NCBI RefSeq assembly: GCF_008365405.1
Contig: NZ_QOKV01000009.1
Coordinates: 1-64,000, forward strand
Direction: 5' to 3'
Length of the DNA stretch: 64,000 bases
From: Azospirillum brasilense
GTDB lineage: Bacteria > Pseudomonadota > Alphaproteobacteria > Azospirillales > Azospirillaceae
Positions 17,361-26,121 of the stretch are shown piece after piece (the stretch's first letter is position 1; each line of letters starts with the position of its first letter). The notes below the pieces were generated by a model. The model did no database searches. It worked only from the letters and a program-made list of their open reading frames with translations, and was not told the origin of the DNA. A program made the translations under genes and the position numbers.

Positions 17361-18350
17361 CTACTTGTTGTACCCGACGGCGTTGATCGCGCGTGCAGTC
17401 TCCTGCTCGTGCTGCTCCATGAAGGCCTTCAGCTCGGTCCGTCCAAGCCAGGCCGCCCCGAACCGGCGCGCCTTCATCTCGTGCTGGAAGCGGTCGCTCT
17501 CGAACGCGTCCTTCACCGCGGATTCGATCCGCGCCACGAGCGCGGGGTCCATGCCAGGGGGGCCGGCCAGACCGCGCCAGGTGCCGCCACTGTACGGCTT
17601 CCCGACCTGTTCGCCGACGGTGGCGACGTCCGGGTAGCCCTCGATGCGCGTCTCGCTCATCACCGCGATGCTGCGGACCCGGCCCGCGTCGCGCAGCGCG
17701 TCGACCTCGGGAAGCGAGCACAGGACGACATCGACGCCGCCCGAAGCCAGTTCCTGCAGTCCGGCCGCCGATCCGGCGGCGGGAATCAGATTGAGCCGTT
17801 TGGCATCGACGCCCTGGTCGAGAAGCAGGGAAATGAAGGGGATGTCCCAACTGGCGTTGCACGTGCCGCCGCACGAGATGCGGAGCGAGCCGGGATCCGC
17901 CTTCAGCTTGGCCACGATGTCCGCCACGCTCTTCAGCGGGGAGTTCTGCGCAACGTGCACCGCCGCCGGATCGGCGTTGAACTGGGCGATCGGGGTGTAG
18001 CTCGCCGACGTGAAATCGGCCTGTCCCAGCAGCTTGTACTGGGCGAACGGGGCGATCTGGCCCAGCGTGTAGCCGTCGGGCTTGGCCGTCGTGTAGGTCG
18101 TCATCCCGACGACGCCCGATGCCTGAGGCTGGTTCACGACGTTGAAGGGGCGGCCGAGCTTGGCTTCGAGTTCCCGGGCGAGCAGGCGCATCGTGTAGTC
18201 GCTGCCGCCCCCGGCCCCGGCAATGACGATCAGCGTCACCGGCCGCTCGGGCCATTCGGCAAGGGCCGGAGCGGCCCCCGCAAGACACGTCAGCATGGCA
18301 ACGGTGGCCGCCGTCCCGCGGCCGAGCCTGCCTATGGGCAGTCCCATCAT
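17361..18350 (-). CDS. tctC: TctC-type periplasmic solute-binding protein (copy 2)
   Basis: 329 residues from the first of two ATGs (18350 and 18347), behind a GGAGGAGA ribosome site. Signal peptide to about APALA, then EWPERPVTLIVIAGAGGGSDYT. First gene of the leftward tctC-tctC-tctB-tctA-dehydrogenase run. The paired cysteines in CGGTCNASWDIP are also in copy 1, suggesting a disulfide near the binding cleft. The two binding proteins probably extend the substrate range of one TctAB channel. Confidence 0.9.
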   Translation of the reverse strand: MMGLPIGRLGRGTAATVAMLTCLAGAAPALAEWPERPVTLIVIAGAGGGSDYTMRLLARELEAKLGRPFNVVNQPQASGVVGMTTYTTAKPDGYTLGQIAPFAQYKLLGQADFTSASYTPIAQFNADPAAVHVAQNSPLKSVADIVAKLKADPGSLRISCGGTCNASWDIPFISLLLDQGVDAKRLNLIPAAGSAAGLQELASGGVDVVLCSLPEVDALRDAGRVRSIAVMSETRIEGYPDVATVGEQVGKPYSGGTWRGLAGPPGMDPALVARIESAVKDAFESDRFQHEMKARRFGAAWLGRTELKAFMEQHEQETARAINAVGYNK

Positions 18351-18403
18351 GAGCGTCTCCTCCAAGACATGCCGCAGGGCGGTTCGGTGCCCTGCCTTTC
18401 TTG

Positions 18404-18452
18404 CCGTATCCCACGATACGGGATGTTCGTCAAGCGAACATCCCATCGTATC
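18404..18452. promoter_or_regulatory. Nested palindromes in the divergent tctC / dapA promoter
   Basis: The perfect inverted repeat GGGATGTTCG (18420-18429) / CGAACATCCC (18435-18444) is flanked by a second pair GATACG (18415-18420) / CGTATC (18447-18452), and CCGTATC (18404-18410) can also pair with GATACGG (18415-18421). It lies midway between the two divergent operons and is the best candidate operator for the IclR-type regulator encoded downstream. Confidence 0.6.
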
Positions 18453-18541
18453 CAATTGGAATTGGCTTGTTGCGCGTTGACAGGCGATGGGCGCCGAATG
18501 TAAATACCGCATTGTGGGACACACAAGGAGGAAGCGTCCAA

Positions 18542-19456
18542 ATGTCAACATCGCTGAGCGGCATCATCCCCCCCCTGGTCACGCCGTTCACGGCCGACGG
18601 GGAGATTGATGAGGCGGCGTTCCGCGCCCAGGTGCGGTTCATGCTGCAAAAGGGTGTCCACGGCGTCTGCGTCGGAGGAAGCACCGGCGAGGGGCACACC
18701 CTCTCGACCGAGGAACTGACGCGTCTCGTCGCCATTTCCTGCGAGGAGGTCGACGGCGCCGTCCCCGTCGTGGCGGGAATCATCGTCAACAGCACCCGCG
18801 ACGCCATCGCTAAGGCCAGGGCCATGGCGCACCTGCCGGTGGCGGCCTTGCAGGTGACGCCCGTCCACTACGTCTTCAAACCCGACGAGGACGCGACGCT
18901 GGCGCATTTCCGCACGCTCGCGGGCGAGACGAAGGTGCCGATCGTCATCTACAACGTGGTGCCCTGGAACTACCTGTCGCCGTCGCTCCTGGTCCGCATC
19001 ATGAAGGAGATCGACAGCGTCATCGGCGTCAAGCAGAGCGCGGGCGACCTCAAGCTGATGGCCGATCTGCTGAACGAGCAGGTGCCGGGCAAGCTCGTCT
19101 TCACGGCGGTCGACGCGCTTCTCTACCCGTCCTTCGCGCTGGGCGCCCACGGCACCATCGCGGCGAACCCGGCCGCGGTGCCCGGCGTGACCGTCGCGCT
19201 GTGGAATGCCGTGCAGGCCGGCGACCATCCGCGCGCGCTGGAAATCCACCGGAGTCTGCTGGCCTTCTGGAACACGATCAACGGCGACAACCTGCCTGGG
19301 TGCGTCAAGCATTCGCTCAGCCGGCAGGGGTGCGAGGTCGGCGTCCCGCGCCAGCCGATGCCCGCCGCCACCGAAGCGCAGAAGGCGCGCATCGATGCCG
19401 CCCTGCGCGAAGTGCTTCGTTACGAGGCCTCGCCGACAACGGCCGCGGCGGAATAA
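18542..19456 (+). CDS. Dihydrodipicolinate synthase family lyase/dehydratase
   Basis: 304 residues from the ATG at 18542 behind AGGAGG. A class I (Schiff-base) TIM-barrel enzyme of the DapA/NAL family: GGSTGEGHTLSTEE phosphate/carboxylate loop, IVIYNVVPWNY with Tyr137, and VIGVKQSAGDL with the Schiff-base Lys164. In family members of sugar-acid pathways it cleaves or dehydrates a 2-keto-3-deoxy acid. With ketoglutarate-semialdehyde dehydrogenase and a TTT importer nearby, dehydration/decarboxylation to a semialdehyde is possible; with DhaK/DhaL downstream, aldol cleavage to pyruvate plus a small carbonyl compound is equally possible. Lysine biosynthesis is unlikely in this context. Confidence 0.85.
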   Translation: MSTSLSGIIPPLVTPFTADGEIDEAAFRAQVRFMLQKGVHGVCVGGSTGEGHTLSTEELTRLVAISCEEVDGAVPVVAGIIVNSTRDAIAKARAMAHLPVAALQVTPVHYVFKPDEDATLAHFRTLAGETKVPIVIYNVVPWNYLSPSLLVRIMKEIDSVIGVKQSAGDLKLMADLLNEQVPGKLVFTAVDALLYPSFALGAHGTIAANPAAVPGVTVALWNAVQAGDHPRALEIHRSLLAFWNTINGDNLPGCVKHSLSRQGCEVGVPRQPMPAATEAQKARIDAALREVLRYEASPTTAAAE

Positions 19457-19485
19457 CCGCGTCGGCCGAAGCCATGGAATGCCGG

Positions 19486-19515
19486 CCACCCTCGCAAGCG
19501 CGCTTGCGAGGGTGG
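19486..19515. terminator. 30-bp perfect palindrome after the dapA-like gene
   Basis: Arms 19486-19500 and 19501-19515 (CCACCCTCGCAAGCG) are exactly complementary with no spacer. It stands 30 bp after the stop codon. It lacks a T-run, so termination or mRNA protection is inferred. Beyond it, 19516-19674 holds only the iclR leader, with a weaker CTCCGCCT/AGGCGGAG hairpin. Confidence 0.5.
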
Positions 19516-19674
19516 CATCCCCTGGGAGGGACGATGAGCGCGTCGACACGACTTGACCCGGGAGGGCCGGTTGGCCGATCTTTGCTCCGCCTTGCGCCTG
19601 AAGCAGGCGGAGCCGGGCTCCACGACCATGCCCGGTACGCCTGTCCGGCAGGTGAGCAGAAGGGACAGGCATTC

Positions 19675-20481
19675 TTGAAGACGAACAACATCAAGTCAGC
19701 TGGAAAGATGCTCAGCGTCCTTGAATGTTTTTCCACCGTCGACCGCAGGCTGTCGCTTGCCGATGTGGCGCGCCGGACCAAGCTTCCGCGCAGCACGGCA
19801 CACCGCCTTATTCTCACGCTCAAGGAAATCGGGTTCCTGGAACAGGACCACAGCCGCGACGAGTACCGGCTCGGCATCAAGCTCTTCGAGCTGGGATCGA
19901 TCGTTCTGGCCAACATGGACGTGCACCGCGTGGCGAAGCCATACGTGGATGCGCTCAGCGCCCTGTCGCGGGAGTCCGTCCACCTGTGTGTCTTCGACGG
20001 CATGAAGATGGTCTTCATCGAGCGGGGAGCGGGGGGCCGATCCGGCCCGAACAACGCGACGACCACGATGGAGGCGTCGCCCTGCCATTGCACCGGTGTC
20101 GGCAAGGCGACCCTGGCTTTCCAATCCGACCTCGTCATCGACCGCGTCCTCGGGATGGGGCTTCCGGCCTACACACGCAACACCCTCACCGACCCCGACC
20201 GGCTGAGGGAGGACCTGGCATCGATCCGCAAGCGCGGATACGCCATCGACGACGGTGAGATCGACATCGGCGTGCGCTGCGTCGCCGCACCGATCCGCAA
20301 CACCAGCGGGCATGTCTTCGCCGCGGTGAGCGTGAGCGGCCCCGCCACGCGCATGACGCACGAACGGGTGCAGAGCCTCGCTCCGGTCGTCATGAGCCAC
20401 GCGGAATCGATTTCGTTCCAGCTGGGCTACAGCAACGGTGACGACGCCGCGGCGCCGGCGCCGGACACACCCATCACGTAA
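19675..20481 (+). CDS. IclR-family transcriptional regulator
   Basis: 268 residues starting at a TTG (19675), chosen because the IclR winged helix needs the KSAGKMLSVLECF lead-in; the first ATG (19708) would cut it off. The HTH is LSLADVARRTKLPRSTAHRLILTL, followed by EIGFLEQD and YRLGIKLFELG. The effector domain is ESVHLCVFDG, HCTGVGKATLAF, RGYAIDDGEIDIGVRCVAAPI and AAVSVSGP. It probably senses the imported acid or an intermediate and acts on the divergent promoter at 18404-18452. It lies between the lyase and kinase genes, all rightward. Confidence 0.9.
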   Translation: MKTNNIKSAGKMLSVLECFSTVDRRLSLADVARRTKLPRSTAHRLILTLKEIGFLEQDHSRDEYRLGIKLFELGSIVLANMDVHRVAKPYVDALSALSRESVHLCVFDGMKMVFIERGAGGRSGPNNATTTMEASPCHCTGVGKATLAFQSDLVIDRVLGMGLPAYTRNTLTDPDRLREDLASIRKRGYAIDDGEIDIGVRCVAAPIRNTSGHVFAAVSVSGPATRMTHERVQSLAPVVMSHAESISFQLGYSNGDDAAAPAPDTPIT

Positions 20482-20629
20482 CGGGCGGGACCGGGCCCCA
20501 GCGTCCGGTTCCAAGCCCCACAAGCCCGCATCCGACCAACAAACCTTTCCAGTCACCGAAGCGCCGGAGCGCTGCGGGCGGGGGGGGCTGCCATGGCGCG
20601 CGGACGCGGCGCAACGGGAGGAATCCATC

Positions 20630-21628
20630 GTGAAGAAGCTGATCAACGATCCTGCGCACTATGTGGACGAGATGCTCGACGGGCTGTGCGCAGCCCATCC
20701 GTCACTCATGCGGGACGGACCGGCGGGGCGGGTGATCCGCCGCGCCGACGGCGCCCGGGCGGGCAAGGTCGGCATCGTGACCGGCGGCGGATCCGGACAC
20801 CTGCCCCTGTTCACCGGCTACGTCGGTCCGGGCCTCGTCGACGCCTGCTCGATCGGCAACGTCTTCGAGGGCCCGACCGTGGATTCCTGCATAGCTGCGA
20901 TCAAGGCGGCGGACGGTGGGCGCGGTGTCCTGCGTCTGTACGGGAACTACGGTGGCGACCGCATGAACTTCGATATGGCGGGGGAGTTCCTGGAGGACGA
21001 TGGCCTGGAACTGAGCACGGTGCTCGGCACCGACGACATCGCCAGCGCCGCTCCCGAAGAACGCAACAAGAGGCGCGGCGTCGCCGGCATCGTCTACGCC
21101 TACAAGATCGCTGGCGCCCGGGCCGATGAGGGCGCCTCGCTGGCCGAGGTGACCGCGGCGGCGGCGAAGGCCGTGGAGCGGACGCGGACCATCGGCTGCG
21201 CCCTTTCGTCCTGCCAGATCCCCGGCGCGGCGGAGCCGTCGTTCCGTATCGCCCCAAGCGAAATGGAAATGGGCATCGGCATCCACGGCGAGCCCGGAAT
21301 CTGGCGCGACACGCTCAAGCCGGCGGATGCCGTCGCGGACGAGATGGTCGAACGCCTCCTGGCGGAACGTCCCGAAGGAGGCGGAAACCGGGTGTCGGTC
21401 CTGGTCAACAGCCTCGGCGCCACCCCCCTGGAAGAGCTCTTCATCCTGTACCGGCGCATCGCGGAACGGCTGGACAAGGCCGGGCTGGCGGTCGTCCAAC
21501 CCCTGGTCGGGCCTTATGTGACCTCGATGGAAATGGCCGGCGTGTCGCTCAGCCTTTGCTTCCTCGACGATGAGCTGGAACGGCTTCTCGCCGCTCCGGC
21601 GTCCTGCCCCTTCTGGAAGGTTGGTTGA
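20630..21628 (+). CDS. dhaK: Dihydroxyacetone kinase subunit DhaK-like
   Basis: 332 residues from a GTG at 20630 with GGGAGG upstream; the open frame before it is not conserved. Hallmarks: MKKLINDPAHYVDEML, VGIVTGGGSGHLP, GYVGPGLVDACSIGNVF, NYGGDRMNFDMA and GIGIHGEPG with His219, equivalent to the His that binds dihydroxyacetone covalently in E. coli DhaK (His218). It binds the ketose substrate; the phosphoryl donor is DhaL. Such two-subunit kinases also act on C4 ketoses such as erythrulose. Substrate here is unknown. No PTS DhaM is visible, so ATP is the likely donor. Confidence 0.88.
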   Translation: MKKLINDPAHYVDEMLDGLCAAHPSLMRDGPAGRVIRRADGARAGKVGIVTGGGSGHLPLFTGYVGPGLVDACSIGNVFEGPTVDSCIAAIKAADGGRGVLRLYGNYGGDRMNFDMAGEFLEDDGLELSTVLGTDDIASAAPEERNKRRGVAGIVYAYKIAGARADEGASLAEVTAAAAKAVERTRTIGCALSSCQIPGAAEPSFRIAPSEMEMGIGIHGEPGIWRDTLKPADAVADEMVERLLAERPEGGGNRVSVLVNSLGATPLEELFILYRRIAERLDKAGLAVVQPLVGPYVTSMEMAGVSLSLCFLDDELERLLAAPASCPFWKVG

Positions 21629-21630
21629 CC

Positions 21631-22245
21631 ATGGGCCTGACCGTCACGCACATTGCCGCCGGTGTCGCCCTCGCGCACGCGCGCATGACGACCCTTGAAC
21701 AGGAACTCAATGTGGCCGACTCCAGGCTCGGCGATGGGGACACCGGCGGCATGTTGCGCCGGGTGCTGGATCTCATGGCCGAGCAGCGGATGGATGGGAT
21801 TGACGATGTCGGGGTGAGCCTGGGCATCCTTGCCAAGGCTGCGGCCTCTGCCACGGGATCGAGCCTCGGCACCTTGCTCGCGACCGGGCTCCTGACGATG
21901 TCGAAGAGGACGAAGGGGCGGACCGAAATCCCCTGGAGCGAACTGGCCCCCCTTCTCGAACAGGCGCGCGATGCCGTCATGGCGCGAGGCGGCGCGAAGC
22001 TCGGGGACAAGACCGTGGTCGATGCGCTCGATGCGGTTTCCTCGGCCCTGGCCGGCACCGGGGATCAGGCTGCGATCCGCGCAAGAGCGGTCGCAGCCTG
22101 TGACGAGGCGCTCGTTCGCTTCCGGAATGAACCTTGCCGCATGGGACGTGCCCGCATGTATGCCGACAAGAGCATCGGCATGGATGATCCCGGCATGCTC
22201 GCCTTCGCGCGTCTCACCGAGAGTCTCTGTCGGCATGACGGGTAA
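21631..22245 (+). CDS. dhaL: Dihydroxyacetone kinase ADP/ATP-binding subunit DhaL-like
   Basis: 204 residues. NVADSRLGDGDTGGML places Asp30, Asp35 and Asp37 exactly as the Mg-nucleotide ligands of E. coli DhaL. GSSLGTLLATGL, GDKTVVDALDAV and the C-terminal GRARMYADKSIGMDDPG complete the fold. It begins 2 bp after the dhaK stop (ATG 21631, GGAAGG ribosome site), so the two are coupled. Last gene of the rightward cluster; an IS3 fragment follows. Confidence 0.88.
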   Translation: MGLTVTHIAAGVALAHARMTTLEQELNVADSRLGDGDTGGMLRRVLDLMAEQRMDGIDDVGVSLGILAKAAASATGSSLGTLLATGLLTMSKRTKGRTEIPWSELAPLLEQARDAVMARGGAKLGDKTVVDALDAVSSALAGTGDQAAIRARAVAACDEALVRFRNEPCRMGRARMYADKSIGMDDPGMLAFARLTESLCRHDG

Positions 22246-22339
22246 GGCTCCGTCAGCTCCTTGATCCCGACAGTGGGCCCGCTCCGGATCGGTGGACAGT
22301 TCTGTTAAGCTCGCGCCGGAAGCGGAGAGGTGACGTGAC

Positions 22340-22550
22340 GACTACCCGGCTCGGGTGCTCTGCGACACCCTCGGCGTGTCACCATCGGGCTGCTGTGCTT
22401 GGCGCACGCGACCCGGACGCGACCTGTTCGCCTGCATCCGAGGCTGCTGCGATCGCCAACGCCTGCGCTTGGCGACCGGCTGCATCACCCCGGAGCAGGC
22501 TGAGCTTCAGGCCGCACAACCCGGTGTCCATCCTTCCGGGGGCCGCCTAA
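22340..22550 (+). pseudogene. IS3-family transposase (OrfB) remnant, internally deleted
   Basis: The reading frame from 22340 gives DYPARVLCDTLGVSPSGCCAW, the N-terminus of IS3-type OrfB transposases. After a short divergent stretch it gives RLRLATGCITPEQAELQAA, resembling their C-terminus (RLHSALGYITPEQ). The DDE catalytic core is missing, so this is a deletion derivative about 210 bp long. It fills most of the 430-bp gap between dhaL and the convergent alcohol dehydrogenase gene; nothing else is seen there apart from the hairpin at 22551. Confidence 0.6.
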
Positions 22551-22597
22551 GCGGGTTTCTCCAGATCGGGCCACAGCCCCGGGCTGGAGAAACCCGC
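22551..22597. terminator. 14-bp hairpin between convergent operons
   Basis: Perfect arms 22551-22564 and 22584-22597 (GCGGGTTTCTCCAG) with a 19-nt loop. It lies between dhaL and the IS remnant on one side and the convergent alcohol dehydrogenase gene on the other. Likely a bidirectional transcription barrier; no clear T-run. Confidence 0.5.
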
Positions 22598-22673
22598 GGA
22601 CTCAAAGGTTTTGCAGAATTTCCGAGCCCGCCCATCCGTGGGCGGAGTTCGGAAATCCTGTTCAGTGTTCGGT

Positions 22674-23837
22674 TCAGAACGCCGTGCGGAACAATCCTTG
22701 GAAATCCTCCTCACTGGTGTGTCGCGGGTTCCAACGGTTGTAATCGGCCGCGTAGCTGCGCCGTGCCATCTCCTCCAGCCGGTCTTCGGTCACGCCGACA
22801 TCGCGCAGGCGCGGTGGAATGCCGAGGTCGGCGCACAGCGTCCGCAGGCCGTCCACGGCGGCTTCCGCCGACTGGTCCCGGGTCAGGCCGGTGGTGTCCA
22901 CCCCCAGGATTTCGGCGACCCGGGCCAGGCGCTCGGGCTTGGCCGGCACGTTGAAGGCCGCCGCGTAGGGCAGGCAGACCGCGTTGGCCAAGCCGTGCGG
23001 GACGGGGAACAGGGCGCCGACCGCCATCGCCATGCAATGCACGTTGCCGAGACCGGTGACGCCGAAGGACATCGCCGCCAGCGCCGACCCGCACAGCATG
23101 TCCAGCGCCGCCGGAACGTTGGTCCGGTCGGCGACGAAGGGGCGGATGCTGCCGGCGATCAGAGTCATCGCGTGCAGGTTCACGGCGTCGGAAAAGACCG
23201 TCGCCCGCTTGGACAGGTAGGATTCGAAGGCGTGCACGAAGGCATCGATCCCCGCGTGCGCGGCGACATGGGCCGGCATGGAGCCGACCGCGAGGGGATC
23301 GAGGATGGCGACCTGCGCCGGGCTGAAGGCCGCGTGGCGGATGGCCATCTTGGTCTTGCGCGCGGTGTCGGTGATGACGCAGGCACCCGACACCTCCGAT
23401 CCGGTGCCGGCCGTGGTCGGTACGGCGATCAGCGGCAGCGGGCGGATCGCGAACTTCTCGATCCCCTCATAATCGGCGATCCGGCCGCCGTTGGTCATCA
23501 GGATGCCCACCGCCTTCGCCACGTCGATGGTGCTTCCCCCGCCGATGGCCAGCAGCGCCTGGGCGTCCTGCTCGCGGCAACGTTCGAAGGCGGCCTGCAC
23601 CGTCCGGTCGCCCGGTTCCGGTTCGATGGCGGTGAAGACGGACAGGGCGACGCCGTTGCCGGTCAGAAGCGCCTCGATCCGGCGGAAGATCGCGCTGTCC
23701 GCCAGGGCCGGGTCGAGCAGGACGAACAGGCGCGCGGCGTTCCATTCGCGCAGGACGTCGGAAAGCTGCTCGTGCGCCCCGACTCCGAAGAGAATCTTCG
23801 TCGGGCAGGAAAACGATGAGACGGGGAAGGCGGACAT
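22674..23837 (-). CDS. Iron-containing alcohol dehydrogenase
   Basis: 387 residues. Group III (Fe-type) dehydrogenase: AIGGGSTIDVAKAV NAD-binding loop, PTTAGTGSEVSGACVITD, HAGIDAFVHAFESYLS and NVHCMAMAVG--FPVPHGLANAV containing the metal-ligand histidines. Converts an alcohol to an aldehyde or the reverse, NAD-dependent. It is the last gene of the leftward operon, 27 bp after the aldehyde dehydrogenase, so an alcohol to aldehyde to acid sequence is likely. Substrate unknown. Confidence 0.9.
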   Translation of the reverse strand: MSAFPVSSFSCPTKILFGVGAHEQLSDVLREWNAARLFVLLDPALADSAIFRRIEALLTGNGVALSVFTAIEPEPGDRTVQAAFERCREQDAQALLAIGGGSTIDVAKAVGILMTNGGRIADYEGIEKFAIRPLPLIAVPTTAGTGSEVSGACVITDTARKTKMAIRHAAFSPAQVAILDPLAVGSMPAHVAAHAGIDAFVHAFESYLSKRATVFSDAVNLHAMTLIAGSIRPFVADRTNVPAALDMLCGSALAAMSFGVTGLGNVHCMAMAVGALFPVPHGLANAVCLPYAAAFNVPAKPERLARVAEILGVDTTGLTRDQSAEAAVDGLRTLCADLGIPPRLRDVGVTEDRLEEMARRSYAADYNRWNPRHTSEEDFQGLFRTAF

Positions 23838-23864
23838 GGCGAAGGCCTCGTGGTGCGGAAGGAG

Positions 23865-25334
23865 TCAGGAGCGGCGGGGCAGGGCGATGCGGGTGCAGAT
23901 GTTCTTCACCTGCGTGTAGGACAGCAGCGCGTCGAGACCCTTCTCGCGCCCGAAGCCGGACTTGCGGTACCCGCCGAAGGGAAGCTCCACGCCGCCGCCG
24001 GCGCCGTAGCAGTTGATGAAGATCTGCCCCGCCTTGACGGTGCGGGCCAGCCAGTTGGTCGCGCCGACGTCGCGGCCCCAGATCCCGGCGACCAGCCCGT
24101 AGTCGGTCGCGTTGGCGAGCGCCGCCGCCTCCTCGACTTCGTCGAAGGGGAGGATGGTCAGAACCGGGCCGAAGATTTCCTCCCGATGGACGCGCATCTC
24201 CGGGCGCGCGCCGTCCAGCAGCGTCGGCGACACGAAGTTCCCCCGGCCGAGGTCGGCGCCGGGCAGGGGCATCCCGCCGGTGATGACCTCCGCCCCCTCC
24301 TCGCGGGCGATGCCGATGTAATCCAGCACCTTGCCTTGCTGGGCACGGCTGACCAGCGGGCCGATATCCGGATTTTGCAGGCCGGGGCCGACCTTCAGGT
24401 CGCGGCAGAGCGCCGCCAGCCGGTCGACCAGCTCGCGGTGCCGGGCGCGCTGCACCAGGACGCGCGACCCGGCCGAACAGGTCTGGCCCGAGTTGGGAAA
24501 GGCCGCTTTCAGAAGCACCGGCAGCGCGTCGTCGAGGTCGGCGTCGGCCAGCACGATGTTCGGCGACTTGCCGCCCAGCTCCAGCAGCACCGGGACGATG
24601 TTGTCCGCCGCCGTGCGCATCACCTGGGCGCCAGTCGCGACCGACCCGGTGAAGACGACCAGATTGACGCCGGGGTGCGCGGCGAGGGCGGAGCCGGCCT
24701 CCTGCCCCAGTCCCGGAACGACGTTCAGAACGCCGGGCGGCAGCCCTTCCTCGTGGCAGATGCGGGTCAGCTCCAGCACGCTGAGGCAGGCCAGTTCGGC
24801 GGGCTTCAGGACCACCGTGTTGCCGGTCGCCAGCGCCGGCGCCAGCCCGCGGGAGGCGATCTGCAGCGGGTAGTTCCAGGGGACGATCTGCGCCGTCACG
24901 CCCAGCGGCTCGCGCACCGTGAAGTCGGCGTAGTCGGGGCCGAGCGGGATGGAGCTGCCCAGCACCTTGTCGGCGACGCCGGCGTAATACTCGAAGAAAC
25001 GCGCCGCGGCGACCGCGTCGGCCTGGGCCTGGGCCAGCGGCTTGCCGGTGTCCTGGCTTTCGAGGCGGGCGAGGCGGTCCTGCTCCTGCAGGATGCGGCG
25101 GGCGATGGCGTGGAGGACACGCCCGCGCTGCACCGGCACGCAGTCGGCCCAGCCCGGCAGCGCCGCTTGCGCCGCCCGCACGGCCTCGTCGATGTCCGAC
25201 GCGCCACCGCGGGCAATGCGCGCGAGGACGGCGCCGTCGGCGGGATCGAGGATCTCCAGCGTCTCGCGCGAATGGGCCGGGCGCCATTGGCCGTCGATGA
25301 AGCAATCGTAGGAAGGCAGAGACATGGTGGGCAT
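23865..25334 (-). CDS. NAD(P)-dependent aldehyde dehydrogenase
   Basis: 489 residues (a start at 25325 is also possible). Classic ALDH: YDCFIDGQWRPA N-terminus, IVPWNYPLQIASRGLAPALA, VVLKPAELACLSVLEL, VVFTGSVATG, LLELGGKSPNIV (general-base Glu), NSGQTCSAGSRV (nucleophilic Cys) and EEIFGPVLTILPFD. It resembles betaine/gamma-aminoaldehyde-type enzymes but the substrate cannot be fixed. It lies between livF and the alcohol dehydrogenase in the same transcript. Confidence 0.9.
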   Translation of the reverse strand: MPTMSLPSYDCFIDGQWRPAHSRETLEILDPADGAVLARIARGGASDIDEAVRAAQAALPGWADCVPVQRGRVLHAIARRILQEQDRLARLESQDTGKPLAQAQADAVAAARFFEYYAGVADKVLGSSIPLGPDYADFTVREPLGVTAQIVPWNYPLQIASRGLAPALATGNTVVLKPAELACLSVLELTRICHEEGLPPGVLNVVPGLGQEAGSALAAHPGVNLVVFTGSVATGAQVMRTAADNIVPVLLELGGKSPNIVLADADLDDALPVLLKAAFPNSGQTCSAGSRVLVQRARHRELVDRLAALCRDLKVGPGLQNPDIGPLVSRAQQGKVLDYIGIAREEGAEVITGGMPLPGADLGRGNFVSPTLLDGARPEMRVHREEIFGPVLTILPFDEVEEAAALANATDYGLVAGIWGRDVGATNWLARTVKAGQIFINCYGAGGGVELPFGGYRKSGFGREKGLDALLSYTQVKNICTRIALPRRS

Positions 25335-25395
25335 CCGAATCCGAGGTGGGGGCAGGGCAGCCGGTCAGGCGGCCGATTAGGAAGGGAGCCGCCGG

Positions 25396-26114
<719 letters not shown>

Positions 26115-26121
<7 letters not shown>

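Noticed and set aside
22246..22340. A further gene between dhaL and the IS3 remnant
   Set aside because: No frame with a ribosome site or recognisable sequence; probably IS end DNA.
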